A DNA stretch of 64,000 bases from JAACFF01 sp963701435 (GTDB taxonomy: Bacteria > Chloroflexota > Anaerolineae > Promineifilales > Promineifilaceae): assembly GCA_963701435.1 (NCBI GenBank), contig CAVPAL010000006.1:186001-250000 (forward strand), in the 5' to 3' direction. Under the pieces are notes generated by a model, which worked only from the letters and a program-made list of their open reading frames with translations, was not told the DNA's origin and ran no database searches. Shown here in pieces: positions 49,220 through 59,244 of this stretch. Position numbers and translations under genes: made by a program. Position 1 is the stretch's first letter. Each line of letters starts with the position of its first letter.

Positions 49220-50648
49220 AATTCTTAGGCAAATTTTCCAACGCGCGGTAGGCTGGACGGCGAGAGCCATCCGGTCGCAGCAGACTGTAGCCAGATTCAC
49301 TAAATTCGGGACCCAGCGTTTCGGCAAAATTGAGATTCCACAAGATCATAGGCCCAATTTGGGGTGATGCGTGACCGATTTCAAAGGCGCGTTGCATATA
49401 AACTGCCTGCTGCCATTCGGAAACGGCCGTCATAAATTCAGCGCCCGGCGGCGGAGCAGTATCAAAGTTCTCAAAACTACCCCAACCAAACTCCGTGACC
49501 CAAAGCGACGTAGCTGGCAGGCCGGAACCAGTAAGCAAATTCGCATAGTCGTTTAGGGTGTCTTTGAAAAAGAAGCTGGGATGATTGTTATGGCTTGTCG
49601 TCGCCGGATCAGGGTTGTCCGCGCTGCTGTCAGGTGGATTTGCCCACCCATAGGGATGCACGCCGATAACGTCAACCACTTGGCCCAATCCCGCCGCCAA
49701 CATTTGCTGCAAATAAACGCGGTCATCAATAGCAGTGACGCCATCGTTGATGCCGGTTGTGGCCGGCGCGCCGCTGATAATGATAGCTGATGGGTCTGCA
49801 GTACGAACTCCTGCTGCGCCGGCGGTTGCCAACGCAACAAAAGCGGCTGCGTTTAAAGGCGCGCCATTCCACTCGCGCTGCAAATTGGGTTCGTTCCACA
49901 ATTCATAGGCGCTGACCTGCCCCTGGTAGCGTGCGGCGAGCGCTTGCATAAAATCTTCGAATAACGCCGGGTCAGTGGGCGGCCCGTCCATTTCGGTGGT
50001 GGGTCGGCTCCATTCAGGCGCTTTACTGACGCTCAACAATACTTGCATGCCGTTGTTGGCTGCGCCTTCAACCAGGCGATCTAGTTCGTCAAAACGATCC
50101 GGGGCAAGCTGACCAGGTTGGGGTTCATATACTTTCCAGGCTACCTGCACTTTGACCCAGCCAACGCCTAAACCTTGCAGATGACGCAGCAGCCAGCGTT
50201 GATCTTCCTGGTGTAGATGGATTTGCACGCCAATCATATCTTTTGGAATCGGGGGCCCATCGTAGAGCGGATAAGGCGGCGTAGCGGTGGCAGGAACGGC
50301 CGTTGGCTGTCTGGTTGGTGTGGAAACGGCCGTTGCCGGACTGCTGATCATGGGCAAGTGTACCTGATCCGGATTTGTTACGGCTAAAGTTGGCGTGGCG
50401 GTGGGATTGGCGCTTGGGTTTAGAGTAGGAACGGCCGTTGCGGTGGGTGCAATGGGAGGAGCAGGCGGCTGTTGGCAGCTAACAAGCAGGATGAAAAGAC
50501 CCAGGGAAACCGCAGAAAATTTTTGAAAATAAGAGGAGTTAGAAATCTGCGGTTTCCTCGAGGAATTGGCAGATTTCCCATGACCTTTATTTTTGATTAC
50601 TTTCTGCCAATTACCTAATCCTGCCAGGAAAATCCTTATGGAGCGCAT
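49218..50648 (-). CDS. Glycoside hydrolase-like lipoprotein (clan GH-A, GH5/GH39-like)
   Basis: 476 residues. The N-terminal region ends in a lipobox, LFILLVSCQQPP, followed by a long Pro/Thr linker. The catalytic TIM barrel has the acid/base in SAYELWNEPNLQREW and the nucleophile in LWVTEFGWGSFEN, with IGVHPYGWANPP between. It probably acts on polysaccharide outside the cell. Residues 11-50 correspond to inserted dispersed-repeat DNA; see findings. Excising it joins MRSIRIFLAG to LFILLVSC, which gives a normal lipoprotein signal. Confidence 0.83.
   Translation of the reverse strand: MRSIRIFLAGLGNWQKVIKNKGHGKSANSSRKPQISNSSYFQKFSAVSLGLFILLVSCQQPPAPPIAPTATAVPTLNPSANPTATPTLAVTNPDQVHLPMISSPATAVSTPTRQPTAVPATATPPYPLYDGPPIPKDMIGVQIHLHQEDQRWLLRHLQGLGVGWVKVQVAWKVYEPQPGQLAPDRFDELDRLVEGAANNGMQVLLSVSKAPEWSRPTTEMDGPPTDPALFEDFMQALAARYQGQVSAYELWNEPNLQREWNGAPLNAAAFVALATAGAAGVRTADPSAIIISGAPATTGINDGVTAIDDRVYLQQMLAAGLGQVVDVIGVHPYGWANPPDSSADNPDPATTSHNNHPSFFFKDTLNDYANLLTGSGLPATSLWVTEFGWGSFENFDTAPPPGAEFMTAVSEWQQAVYMQRAFEIGHASPQIGPMILWNLNFAETLGPEFSESGYSLLRPDGSRRPAYRALENLPKN
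50503..50616 (+). repeat. Dispersed repeat, copy D (inside a coding region)
   Basis: Begins AGGGAAACCGCAG and ends TGCCAATTACCT. It is nearly identical to the reverse complement of copy A. It lies inside the first 150 bases of the minus-strand glycoside hydrolase gene and adds about 40 codons in frame. Confidence 0.85.
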
Positions 50649-50773
50649 AAAACTGGATTCTAGACGTTATGATACGCTTGCCGAGTTGTTCTCACGCCTG
50701 GTTCACGTTTGTCCAAACGCCTTTGGACGGCAAAAAGTGGTGCATTCAATCAAATTGTGATATTTGTGAGGGT

Positions 50774-52276
50774 ATGCAGGCAACAAGCAAACAGATACCG
50801 CGTGACTCCTGGACCCGCAGCGATTGGATAGTCGCCCTGCTCCTTTTTGTAGGGCTGGCGTCATTTTATTATGCGACAACGTCTGGCATTACCAGCAGCA
50901 ATGATGGCAGCCATTATGCGCTTGTGCAGACTATAATCGCAAATCGCGCCTTCACGCTGAACCAGTTTGACGATTTTGCCGAGGGAAACGACATTGCGAT
51001 CACGCCGGACGGCCGTTTATTTAGCGACCGTCCGCCGGGGACTGCTTTACTTGGCGTTTTTTTTTATGGCATAAGCGGCTGGCTGCCCGATCCGCCCGCG
51101 CGGCTGCCGTCGCGTCATGATGCAGAAAATCCCCGTCTGGCCGTACTTATGATGTTACCGGCGCTGGCCGGCGCGGCAACGGCAGCGCTTTGGTACACCT
51201 TCAGCCGCGAAGTGGGCATTTCACGCGCGGCGGCGCTTATTGCCAGTTTGATGTTTGCATTGGGAACCGTGCATTGGAAATACAGCACGGTGCTTTTTTC
51301 GCATGCATTGTCCGGTCTCCTGGCGGCGGCGGCTCTTTATCTGGCGGCGCGAATGGGGCGTGTACAGGGCGGCAAATGGCAGCAGGCGCTGATTTTGGGG
51401 GCCGTGTTGGGATTTTCCGTGCTGGTTGAGTATTCCAACGTATTATTGGTGATACTTGTGGGGATTTATTTGCTGGCGGTGATACGGCCGTTTACCCTCC
51501 GTCGCATTCTAACGCTTATCGGTCCCTTATTTCTTGGCGGAGCCTTATTTGCGTTGTTTCTTGCCTATTACAATAGCGTTAATTTTGGCAGCCCGCTGAC
51601 GCTTTCCTATGCTTATGCGGTCAATTACCCGTGGGCAGGTCAATTTAGCGAAACATTCAATTTCCCGCTGCTGCCGGGGTTAAGGGCATTGCTTTATTTT
51701 GGTGCGGGCGGCGGCTGGTGCGGCGGCGCCTGTTTTAACCAGGGATTGGCGCTCTTGTCGCCTGTTTTATTGGTTGCCATACCGGGCTGGTATTTTTACT
51801 ATCGGCTGGATCGACGTGTTTGTTTGCTGACAACGGCCGTTTTCCTGGCATATCTTTTGTTATTTGCCAAGCACCATACGTCACATGGGTTCACGGGAGA
51901 CGGCCGTTACCTGGTTCCTTATCTGGGACTGCTTGTGATGCCGCTGGGAGCGGCGTTTGATCGACTTTTTAACTGGCACGGTAAGCCGGTGATTCAAGCC
52001 GTGCTCTTGCTGTTGGTTTATGCTTTGTTCTTCCTTTCCGTGCGTAATATTTTTATCCATATCGGCCAAAGCTATAATTACTCGCTGGATTTGAGCCGGT
52101 TGGATGCGTTGATTGTCCGGCCTGTTAATTGGACCTATTTGTTGAGCGCTGTTTTTCGCAATGGAGCCAATTTGCCGTTTTTTTGGGTCATTCTGGGAAG
52201 TGGATTGATAGTTGTTTTGGGGGTTTTCGGGATATGGAAGGCGCAAAAGGAGCGTTTAGCTTCTCCTGTGCGCTAA
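50774..52276 (+). CDS. Multi-pass membrane glycosyltransferase-like protein
   Basis: About 500 residues with about ten transmembrane segments. The start ATG at 50774 gives MQATSKQIPRDSWTRS before the first helix; a longer frame opens at 50669 but adds a Cys-rich non-conserved stretch. A first-loop motif with NDGSHYALVQTIIANRAF and the later GRLFSDRPPGTALLG resemble the acidic loop of PMT/GT39-like proteins, while SHGFTGDGRYLVPYLG is a further recurrent block. Donor and acceptor are unknown. Confidence 0.68.
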   Translation: MQATSKQIPRDSWTRSDWIVALLLFVGLASFYYATTSGITSSNDGSHYALVQTIIANRAFTLNQFDDFAEGNDIAITPDGRLFSDRPPGTALLGVFFYGISGWLPDPPARLPSRHDAENPRLAVLMMLPALAGAATAALWYTFSREVGISRAAALIASLMFALGTVHWKYSTVLFSHALSGLLAAAALYLAARMGRVQGGKWQQALILGAVLGFSVLVEYSNVLLVILVGIYLLAVIRPFTLRRILTLIGPLFLGGALFALFLAYYNSVNFGSPLTLSYAYAVNYPWAGQFSETFNFPLLPGLRALLYFGAGGGWCGGACFNQGLALLSPVLLVAIPGWYFYYRLDRRVCLLTTAVFLAYLLLFAKHHTSHGFTGDGRYLVPYLGLLVMPLGAAFDRLFNWHGKPVIQAVLLLLVYALFFLSVRNIFIHIGQSYNYSLDLSRLDALIVRPVNWTYLLSAVFRNGANLPFFWVILGSGLIVVLGVFGIWKAQKERLASPVR

Positions 52277-52355
52277 TTTCCTCTTAAGGTTACTTTTACA
52301 ATTTACCCCTAAAACTGGTTCACCGTTTGATCTATGCTACAATTTTCACGATTTT

Positions 52356-52387
52356 TAGCGCAATGAACCATTGCGCTATCTTTTTTG
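52356..52387 (+). terminator. Intrinsic terminator upstream of the LysM surface-protein gene
   Basis: TAGCGCAATG pairs with CATTGCGCTA around an AAC loop and is followed by TCTTTTTT. It ends 47 bases before the ATG at 52435, so it may be the upstream gene's terminator or an attenuator for the downstream gene. Confidence 0.85.
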
Positions 52388-52434
52388 TGTGCAGCTGGGT
52401 GTTTTAATTCCGGCTGATGGAGGAAGAGAAACGG

Positions 52435-54123
52435 ATGAAGGTCAAACGTGTTGCTATTTTCCTGGCGACGGGAATGATGGCGTTACTGGTTTTGGTAACG
52501 GCCGTGCCCCCTATTGCCCAGGCACAAGGCCCTAACTTGCTGACAAACCCTGGTTTTGAAGAAGGCCATTATAACCAGGATAACATTACTGAAATCACGG
52601 TACCGAACGGCTGGCGTATGCATTGGTCTAATAACGAGAGCCAAATTTTTAACGGATATGCTGAAACCGCCCGTCCCGAAACGGTAGTCTGGAATATTGC
52701 TGGCGCGCCTGATAACGAACGCGATGTATTTTGGCGTGATGGCATTTACACCGTCAAAATTTTCAAGGGTTGGGCGCCTCTTTGGGCAGCCATGTCCCAA
52801 GATGTAGGCGGTCTGGAAGTTGGTCGGCGTTATCGCTTGGTTGCCCCTGTATTTATTGATATTGTCGCCGATTACCAGGGCGGGCAAAAAGTTGCCCCCG
52901 ATGATCCGCGCCAGGGCCGCGTGCGTCTGGGAGCCAGCCCGGTAGGCACAGGGTGGCGGGATGAAGCCAATATTAACTACAGCGGCTGGTGGACGGCCGA
53001 ATCGATCAATCCCTTTTATCTTGCCTATCCAACCTTTGTGCATGAATTTACGGCTACAGCGCCGGAAATGACCGTCTGGATCGAGGTTGCATCCAATTAT
53101 CCACATCCCAATAATGGCTTTTTCATCGACACGGTCGGTTTATACGCCCTCGATGAGTTTGATATTGGCGGCGTCCCCGTCGCTGTACCGCCCAGTTCCG
53201 GTGAGACAGGTGGCGGGGGTGGCGGGGGTGGTCAGCCGGCTCCGTCTGGCCCGGCCGCGCCTGCTCCACAACCGGAAGCGACGCCGCGTGCGGATGGTTC
53301 GGTGGTACATATCATCCAGTCTGGCGATTCTTTCTGGTCCCTTGCCATTCAATATGCCGCCGTCATGGGGATAACGCCGGAAGAGGCTTTGACGGCTATT
53401 CCGGAATTGAACAATAATCCGACCGTGATCAATACAGGTCAGGAACTGTTGATTGTGCCGCCGAACCCGGAAGGCGCTGCTCCAACCGAAGAACCAACGC
53501 CTGAAGATGAAACGGCCGAACCCACAGCGGAACCTTCTGAAGCCGATACGCGCGGCGGCGGCGCGACCATTGATCCCAACAGCGAAACCTCTTCTGTCGG
53601 GCAGGTCATTCAAAACGCAAAATCAGGTTCAATTTGTGTCGGCGCATATCTGGATGAAGATGCAGACGGCGTTCGGGATTCGGGTGAAATGCCGGTTGCC
53701 GAAAACGCCATTACGCTGGCAAAAGATGGCAATACAGTCTCGACTTATATTACCAACGGCGTTGATGACATTTACTGCTTCGAAGATTTGCAGTCTGGTA
53801 CCTATCAGGTTCAAATCTATCCTTCTGCTGACTATCAGGCTACCTCAGATGCAAGCTGGGCCGTTGCAATTGCCGAAGGCGTAATGATTCCGTTAAACTT
53901 TTCGCTGCAATACACGCCGGATGGCGCTGCAGTGGCAGATGCCAGTGCGCCAACAGACGGCAGTGAAACCGCCAGCGATGCCCCTCAGGAAGGCGCGAAT
54001 GCCCCAACTGAAAGCGGTTCATCAAATCCGCTGGCCGATAACCTTGGTTTTATCGTGATTGGTGTGGCTGCCGTTTTGGTGGTGTTGGCGATTGCCGGCG
54101 TTGTGTTACTACGTCGCGGCTGA
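52435..54123 (+). CDS. LysM and SdrD-like surface protein with signal peptide and C-terminal anchor
   Basis: About 562 residues from the ATG at 52435, after GGAGGAAGAG. The signal peptide is MKVKRVAIFLATGMMALLVL, with cleavage near AQA. The first ectodomain, GPNLLTNPGFEEG, is a carbohydrate-binding-module-like beta sandwich. A Gly-rich linker leads to a LysM domain (VHIIQSGDSFWSLAIQY, INTGQELLIVPP), then an SdrD-B-like domain (GAYLDEDADGVRDSGEMPV), another Ala/Ser/Glu linker and a C-terminal transmembrane helix (LGFIVIGVAAVLVVLAIA) with a basic LRRG end. It is exported, binds peptidoglycan or glycans and is anchored in the membrane. Confidence 0.82.
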   Translation: MKVKRVAIFLATGMMALLVLVTAVPPIAQAQGPNLLTNPGFEEGHYNQDNITEITVPNGWRMHWSNNESQIFNGYAETARPETVVWNIAGAPDNERDVFWRDGIYTVKIFKGWAPLWAAMSQDVGGLEVGRRYRLVAPVFIDIVADYQGGQKVAPDDPRQGRVRLGASPVGTGWRDEANINYSGWWTAESINPFYLAYPTFVHEFTATAPEMTVWIEVASNYPHPNNGFFIDTVGLYALDEFDIGGVPVAVPPSSGETGGGGGGGGQPAPSGPAAPAPQPEATPRADGSVVHIIQSGDSFWSLAIQYAAVMGITPEEALTAIPELNNNPTVINTGQELLIVPPNPEGAAPTEEPTPEDETAEPTAEPSEADTRGGGATIDPNSETSSVGQVIQNAKSGSICVGAYLDEDADGVRDSGEMPVAENAITLAKDGNTVSTYITNGVDDIYCFEDLQSGTYQVQIYPSADYQATSDASWAVAIAEGVMIPLNFSLQYTPDGAAVADASAPTDGSETASDAPQEGANAPTESGSSNPLADNLGFIVIGVAAVLVVLAIAGVVLLRRG

Positions 54124-54153
54124 TTCTTGGTTTAAAATCTGGGAATTTAACCG

Positions 54154-54180
54154 AGGCGCTCCAATTGGAGCGCCTTTTTA
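54154..54180 (+). terminator. Intrinsic terminator after the LysM surface protein
   Basis: AGGCGCTCC pairs with GGAGCGCCT around an AATT loop, followed by a T-run. Confidence 0.9.
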
Positions 54181-54584
54181 TATTGGCCAGGTTTCGGGAA
54201 TTTGTAAATCTTGTTAACCTTGTCAATGTTACCTTTAGGTAAACCGCAGAAACTATTCGGAAATCCTAAAGGACTTGAACTGCGGTTTCCTTGAGGAATC
54301 GACAACGTCTAGAGCGATTCTAATTTTGAAATGTTGTTGCCGATTACCTAAACTTCAATGTATCTGTTAAGCAGGAAATATGATTTTTTGCCAAAATCCA
54401 AATAATTAAGGTGTGATTGTGTTTTGGGAAGAGATCACGCTGCGGATTGATGTAAGCAGAGCTAACTCAATAAATCCAAATGATTTTGGTCGCGCAAACA
54501 ATTTAGTCGTTTGGACTTTAAATACCATCATTGTTTATTGATGATTGGGCCAGTTGGAGATAGTAATCCCGGTGTGATTTTCTC
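54181..54584. other. Gene-free AT-rich spacer containing repeat copy E
   Basis: After the terminator the spacer holds repeat copy E (54237-54349), then AT-rich sequence with two imperfect copies of ATCCAAATAATT (about 54397) and ATCCAAATGATT (about 54475) and a related inverted AGTCCAAA-type element at 54510. No RNA gene or ORF of note was seen. Confidence 0.5.
54237..54349 (+). repeat. Dispersed ~113-bp repeat, copy E (subfamily II)
   Basis: Begins AGGTAAACCGCAG and ends GCCGATTACCT, the same length and order as copy B. Left arm CCGCAG/CTGCGG and right arm CGACAAC/GTTGCCG form two stem-loops. Confidence 0.85.
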
Positions 54585-54605
54585 ATGGTGAAATGGGAGG
54601 GCATC

Positions 54606-54929
54606 ATGCCAGCAACCAATTTTCTGCAACAGGCTATTCAATGGTATTTTAATCCTTTGCTGACTAATCCAGATTACCTGAAAGGGTATGTAGTGGCCAT
54701 CGTTACATTAATTTTTTTGGGTTTGTTTTGGTCAAAATGTGTTGTCGGTCCGTGGAAAAGAATACAATCATTTTTTAAACCCACAAAACAACCGGCGACA
54801 AAAGATGGTCCCAGCCCATTTAATATGGCTATGGGCTGCCTTGTAGGAATTCTCTTATTCCTTTTGTGCATGATTATCATAGTCGGGATAATGGCGTTCC
54901 TTCAAGCGCAAAGTGTACCGGCACCCTAG
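54606..54929 (+). CDS. Small membrane protein of unknown function
   Basis: About 107 residues from the ATG at 54606, chosen because GGGAGG lies just before it. Two transmembrane helices are visible (GYVVAIVTLIFLGLFW and LVGILLFLLCMIIIVGIMAF) separated by a basic, Pro-rich cytoplasmic loop. No recognised family. The following 245-base gap (54930-55174) is AT-rich and contains one ACGGCCGT copy but no gene. Confidence 0.65.
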   Translation: MPATNFLQQAIQWYFNPLLTNPDYLKGYVVAIVTLIFLGLFWSKCVVGPWKRIQSFFKPTKQPATKDGPSPFNMAMGCLVGILLFLLCMIIIVGIMAFLQAQSVPAP

Positions 54930-55174
54930 GGTTTGACCGTTTTATCAAATTTTGTTTGTAAACGCATCTTTAACGTAAACGAAACGTTTTCCAGGCGCAC
55001 AAAATTTAGGCGAAAAGTGATCTACACTGGAGATGAGTGTGGAAAACGGCCGTAACACAAAGCCAACAGGTATACTGGAACCTTTTCTCAGTACACGGCG
55101 TTTTTAGCAAGCGGATAAAAAGTAGAAATTGAATTGGTGCCTTTGAGCAAAACTTAAGCAAGGACAAACCTTAA

Positions 55175-57950
55175 TTGGACAATCAAACATCATCTCAAAC
55201 TGTCTATGTACCGGCGACGGAGCCTCAGGAACAGCGCGGCTGTCTCGGCTGCGGTTGTTTTGGGTGGGCGTTCCTCGGTGGATTGTTATTGATCCTGATC
55301 GTTTTAGCAGCAGGCGTCGCAGCCACCGGAACTATCCTTTATTCAAACTTTACACAAGAAATTGAACAAGGTGTTGCCGCGCTTGATAACGCCCGCGAGC
55401 GCGAATCGTTTGAAACCACACAAATAATGGATCGCAACGGCCGTGTCTTGTGGGAGATATTTGGTGAGGGTAAGCGCACTATGATCCCGCTCGCGCAGGC
55501 GCCGGAATATCTCAAGCAGGCCACCATTGCTGTTGAAGATGATACTTTTTACGAAAACATTGGCCTGGATGCGCCCTCATTGGCTGCCGCAATCATCGCC
55601 AATCTGCGCAACCCTGAGGACCGTCCCGTAGGCGGCAGCACCATTACGCAGCAGTTAGTACGCCATCTGGCCTTTGATTATGATGAGCGCACAGCCGTTT
55701 CCTACGAGCGCAAAATGAAAGAGATCGTTCTGGCCTGGATCATGAACCGTAATTTCAGCAAAGACGAAATCCTGGAAATGTATCTCAACGAAATTTATTA
55801 CGGCAACCTGGCCTATGGCATTGAAGCAGCTTCCCAAACCTATTTTGGCAAAACCACTGCCGACCTGACGCTGGCCGAAGCCTCGCTGCTGGCTGCGCTG
55901 CCTCAAAGCCCGGTAGAACTTGATCCGCTTACCAATCTGGAAGGCGCCAAAGAACGCCAATGGCTGGTACTCAATTTGATGGTTAGAGAAGGGTTCATCA
56001 CGCAGGCTGACGCTGAGGCTGCCTATCAGGAGCCGCTTACCTTTGTACCGCAGGAAGTCAGCCTGGAAGCGCCCCATTTTTCGGTGTATGTGCGCCAGCA
56101 GTTGGAAGAGATGTTTGGCGCGGATGTGGTCGCCAACGGCGGCTTGCGCGTGACCACAACGCTGGATATGGATTTCCAGCGCCTGGCCGAACAGTTGGCG
56201 CGGCAGCATGTGGATGCGGTTGGGCCGCAGCATAATTTGACCAATGCCGCGTTGGTGGCGATGAAACCGGGCACGGGCGAGATTTTGGCCATGTTGGGCA
56301 GCGTTGATTACCAGGATGAAGCGATTGACGGGCATGTCAACGTGGCGCTGTCGCCGCAGCAGCCGGGCAGCGCGATCAAACCCTTGACCTACGCGGCGGC
56401 GCTTTCGCCGGATGAAAATGGCGAACCGGCCTGGACAGCGGCCAATATTCTGTGGGATGTGGAGGTCGGAATATCCACAGTTTGATGGGGATGTGTATGC
56501 GCCGGTGAATTATGACGGCCGTTTCCATGGCCCAGTACGTTTGCGTGATGCGTTGGCCAACAGTTACAACATTCCGGCGGTGCTGCTCTTGCAAGATATC
56601 GGCGTTCCTCATTTTTGGATTTTGCGCGGAACCTGGGCATCAGCACCTGGAATAACGACTCCAGCCAATATGGTCTTTCGCTCACGCTGGGCGGCGCTGA
56701 AGTGACGCCGCTGGATTTGACAACGGCGTATGCCGCGTTCGCCAACGGCGGACAGCGTGTCCAACCGGTTTCTATCTTGCGTGTGGAAAAAAGCAATGGC
56801 GAATTGCTCTACAGTCAATGCAACAGGGCGCGCCGCAGCAGGCGCTGGATCCCGCGCGTAGCCTATTTGATCAGCGATATTTTGGATGATGATGCGGCGC
56901 GCGCGCCGGCAATGGGCACAGACAATCCGCTGGCGTTGCCTTTTCCGGCGGCGGCCAAAACGGGCACCACCAATGATTTTCGTGATAACTGGACGATGGG
57001 CTACACGCCCGGCCTGGCGGTGGGGGTTTGGACCGGTAATACTGATAACAGCGAAATGATCGACATCAGCGGATTGACGGGCGCTGCGCCGCTCTGGTCA
57101 GATTATATGCAGGCGGTTTATGCAGATCCGGGCCTGTTGGACACATTGCAAGTGAACGGGCAGCCCCCGGCGCGAGAGTTTACGCCGCCGCCTGGTTTAA
57201 CGCAGAAGCCGTTGTGTGCGCTCAATTCGGTGACGGTTGGCGCGACTGAATGCAGTCCCAGTGGTTCTGAATGGATGTTGGATGCGCTCGCAAACGGCCG
57301 TTTCTCCGCCCAACCCTGATTTAGTTACCTGGGAAGAAATCGAACCGGCTGTGCTGCGGGTAACGGCCGTATCGCTGCCGCCTTTGCCTGAAGAAATTGG
57401 GGAAACGGCCGTAGATGAAGAAGCGATTCCGCCCCAACTATTTTGCCATTTTAATGACGGTACTGAACTCACGCTGCTGCCTCCCGACGCGCTGCCGCAG
57501 GTCTTTTTGGAACCACCGCGTAATCCTGAAAGCATGAAGGCGGCGCATGAATGGGCACAAAGCAATAACCTGGCTATTTTGCCCAGCGAAGCTTGTAATG
57601 AAGAATTGCTGGCGCTTGTACGCGATCCCAATCGGGTAGCAGTTTATCGTATCACCAGCCCGAAGACGGGCGACACCGTGAGTGGGGTGCTGCCGATTGT
57701 GGGCACGGCCGATTTCGATCCCAATGTTGTGCAGTTCTACAAAATCGAACTTGGCATTCCTCAAGGCAATGCGACGCAGTGGGTGACGCTGGGTGAGACC
57801 CACAACACGCCTGTGGTCAATGGCACGCTCGAAATGCTCCACGCCGCTGCGCTGCCGCCGGGTGAATACTTGCTGCGCCTGATTGTCGTCAAAGACAGCA
57901 ACTACGTTGGCGAACCACACACAATTTCACTAACCGTTGAAAGAAGTTAA
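55175..57950 (+). CDS. Class A penicillin-binding protein (glycosyltransferase/transpeptidase), frameshifted
   Basis: The initiation codon is TTG at 55175 (AAGGAC upstream). A transmembrane helix (GLLLILIVLAAGVAATG) is followed by GT51 with AVEDDTFYENIG, GGSTITQQLVRHL and EMYLNEIYYGN. The transpeptidase domain has the SxxK serine in PGSAIKPLTY (residue about 400), SYN in LANSYNIPAV, and KTG in AAKTGTTNDFRDNW. Frame breaks fall near 56465, 56610 (a T5 run needing T6), 56830 and 57290. The C-terminal 220 residues form an Ig-like PBP-associated domain. It polymerises and cross-links peptidoglycan. Corrected length is about 925 residues. Confidence 0.88.
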
Positions 57951-58093
57951 CCGGTATATCTAAAAACGCCATACTTTTCAATATGTCCAAATAACCGGTT
58001 TTTGAGAGCCGCTCTGTAAGCATTTCATAATAATTCGTTCAGAAATATTTTATAACGATGCCATAATATAGAGCGTATAGAACCTGGTAGATT

Positions 58094-58134
58094 GTAAACG
58101 CTACGTTTGCAATATAAATTTGCAACGGTTTACC
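58094..58134. promoter_or_regulatory. AT-rich spacer with repeated TTTGCAA elements before msrP
   Basis: Two direct TTTGCAA copies (58106 and 58119) lie between GTAAACG (58094) and an opposing CGGTTTACC end (58126-58134), giving a degenerate inverted repeat in the 214-base gap upstream of msrP. A regulator site is possible. Confidence 0.35.
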
Positions 58135-58164
58135 TGAGAAAAAATTATTGACAGGAAAAGTGAT

Positions 58165-59151
58165 ATGTTAATTAAAAAACGCACTGGAATCGAAATACCT
58201 TCATCTGAAATTACATCAAAAAGTCTTTACATGTCACGGCGCAAATTTATCAGTGGCGCGGCATTGGCAGCCGGTACAGCCTTGTTGGCAGCCTGTGGAC
58301 CGCGCGGCGCGGCTGTTAACGCGCCGGTGGGCAGAGCGCCGTCAGATGGCGTCACGGCCGAACCCGGCGCCGTCAGCGCCACGACGGATGAGTTAGGTAA
58401 TGATCTCAACAGCTTTGAGGAAATTGTCAATTACAACAATTTCTACGAGTTTACAACTGATAAAGAAGATGTCGCCAAACTGGCCGTTAATTTCCCCACT
58501 TCACCCTGGCAAGTTGAAGTGGGCGGGCTGGTGCGTAATCCCGGAACGTACGATATCGACGATCTACGCCAGAAGTTTGACCAGGAAGAACGCATATATC
58601 GCCTGCGCTGTGTGGAAGCGTGGTCAATGGTGATTCCCTGGATGGGTTTTCCCCTGGCCAAACTCCTCAACGAAGTTGAACCAACAGCCGACGCTAAATA
58701 TGTGCGTTTTGAAACACTGCTGGATCCGGAAAAAATGCCGGGACAGAGCAGCCCCTGGTATGAATGGCCCTATGTGGAAGGTTTGCGATTGGATGAGGCC
58801 AAACACGATTTGACCTTGATGGCTACAGGTTTGTATGGTCAGGATTTACTGCCACAAAACGGGGCGCCGCTGCGGCTGGTTGTGCCCTGGAAATATGGTT
58901 TCAAGAGTATCAAATCGATTGTTAAGATTGATTTGGTGGAAGAGAAACCGGAATCGCTGTGGATGTCGGCGGCGCCCAATGAGTATGGTTTTTATGCCAA
59001 CGTGAATCCGGAGGTGTCCCATCCGCGCTGGTCGCAGGCCACGGAACGCCGCATCGGTGAACTTGGACGCACGCCTACTTTGATGTTCAATGGCTACGAA
59101 GAGCAGGTAGCAGCGCTGTATGACGGTATGAGTTTGACAGCCAATTTTTAG
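58165..59151 (+). CDS. msrP: Protein-methionine-sulfoxide reductase catalytic subunit MsrP
   Basis: A periplasmic molybdopterin enzyme that repairs oxidised methionines in envelope proteins. The 328-residue product starts MLIKKRTGIEIPSSEIT, the family's usual opening. A twin-arginine signal follows (SRRKFISGAAL) and a Cys lies at its end (LLAACGP), consistent with a TAT lipoprotein or with a normal TAT substrate. The molybdenum-ligating Cys is in RLRCVEAWSMVIPW. PYVEGLRLDEAKHDLTLMATGLYG is a further conserved block. It is followed by MsrQ 94 bases later. Confidence 0.95.
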   Translation: MLIKKRTGIEIPSSEITSKSLYMSRRKFISGAALAAGTALLAACGPRGAAVNAPVGRAPSDGVTAEPGAVSATTDELGNDLNSFEEIVNYNNFYEFTTDKEDVAKLAVNFPTSPWQVEVGGLVRNPGTYDIDDLRQKFDQEERIYRLRCVEAWSMVIPWMGFPLAKLLNEVEPTADAKYVRFETLLDPEKMPGQSSPWYEWPYVEGLRLDEAKHDLTLMATGLYGQDLLPQNGAPLRLVVPWKYGFKSIKSIVKIDLVEEKPESLWMSAAPNEYGFYANVNPEVSHPRWSQATERRIGELGRTPTLMFNGYEEQVAALYDGMSLTANF

Positions 59152-59244
59152 AGATTTATATAGATATAAGAGGGAAAGCAGCAAAGATAAATTCGACAGT
59201 TTTCGCTTGCCGCTTTGTCTCCCTATATTCCAGCCCTTTGAATT

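Noticed and set aside
54350..54584. Possible RNA gene in the AT-rich spacer
   Set aside because: Only short imperfect inverted repeats were seen; no cloverleaf or known riboswitch core.
58021..58090. Sigma70 promoter for msrP
   Set aside because: Several AT-rich -10-like hexamers are present but none pairs with a good -35 at correct spacing.
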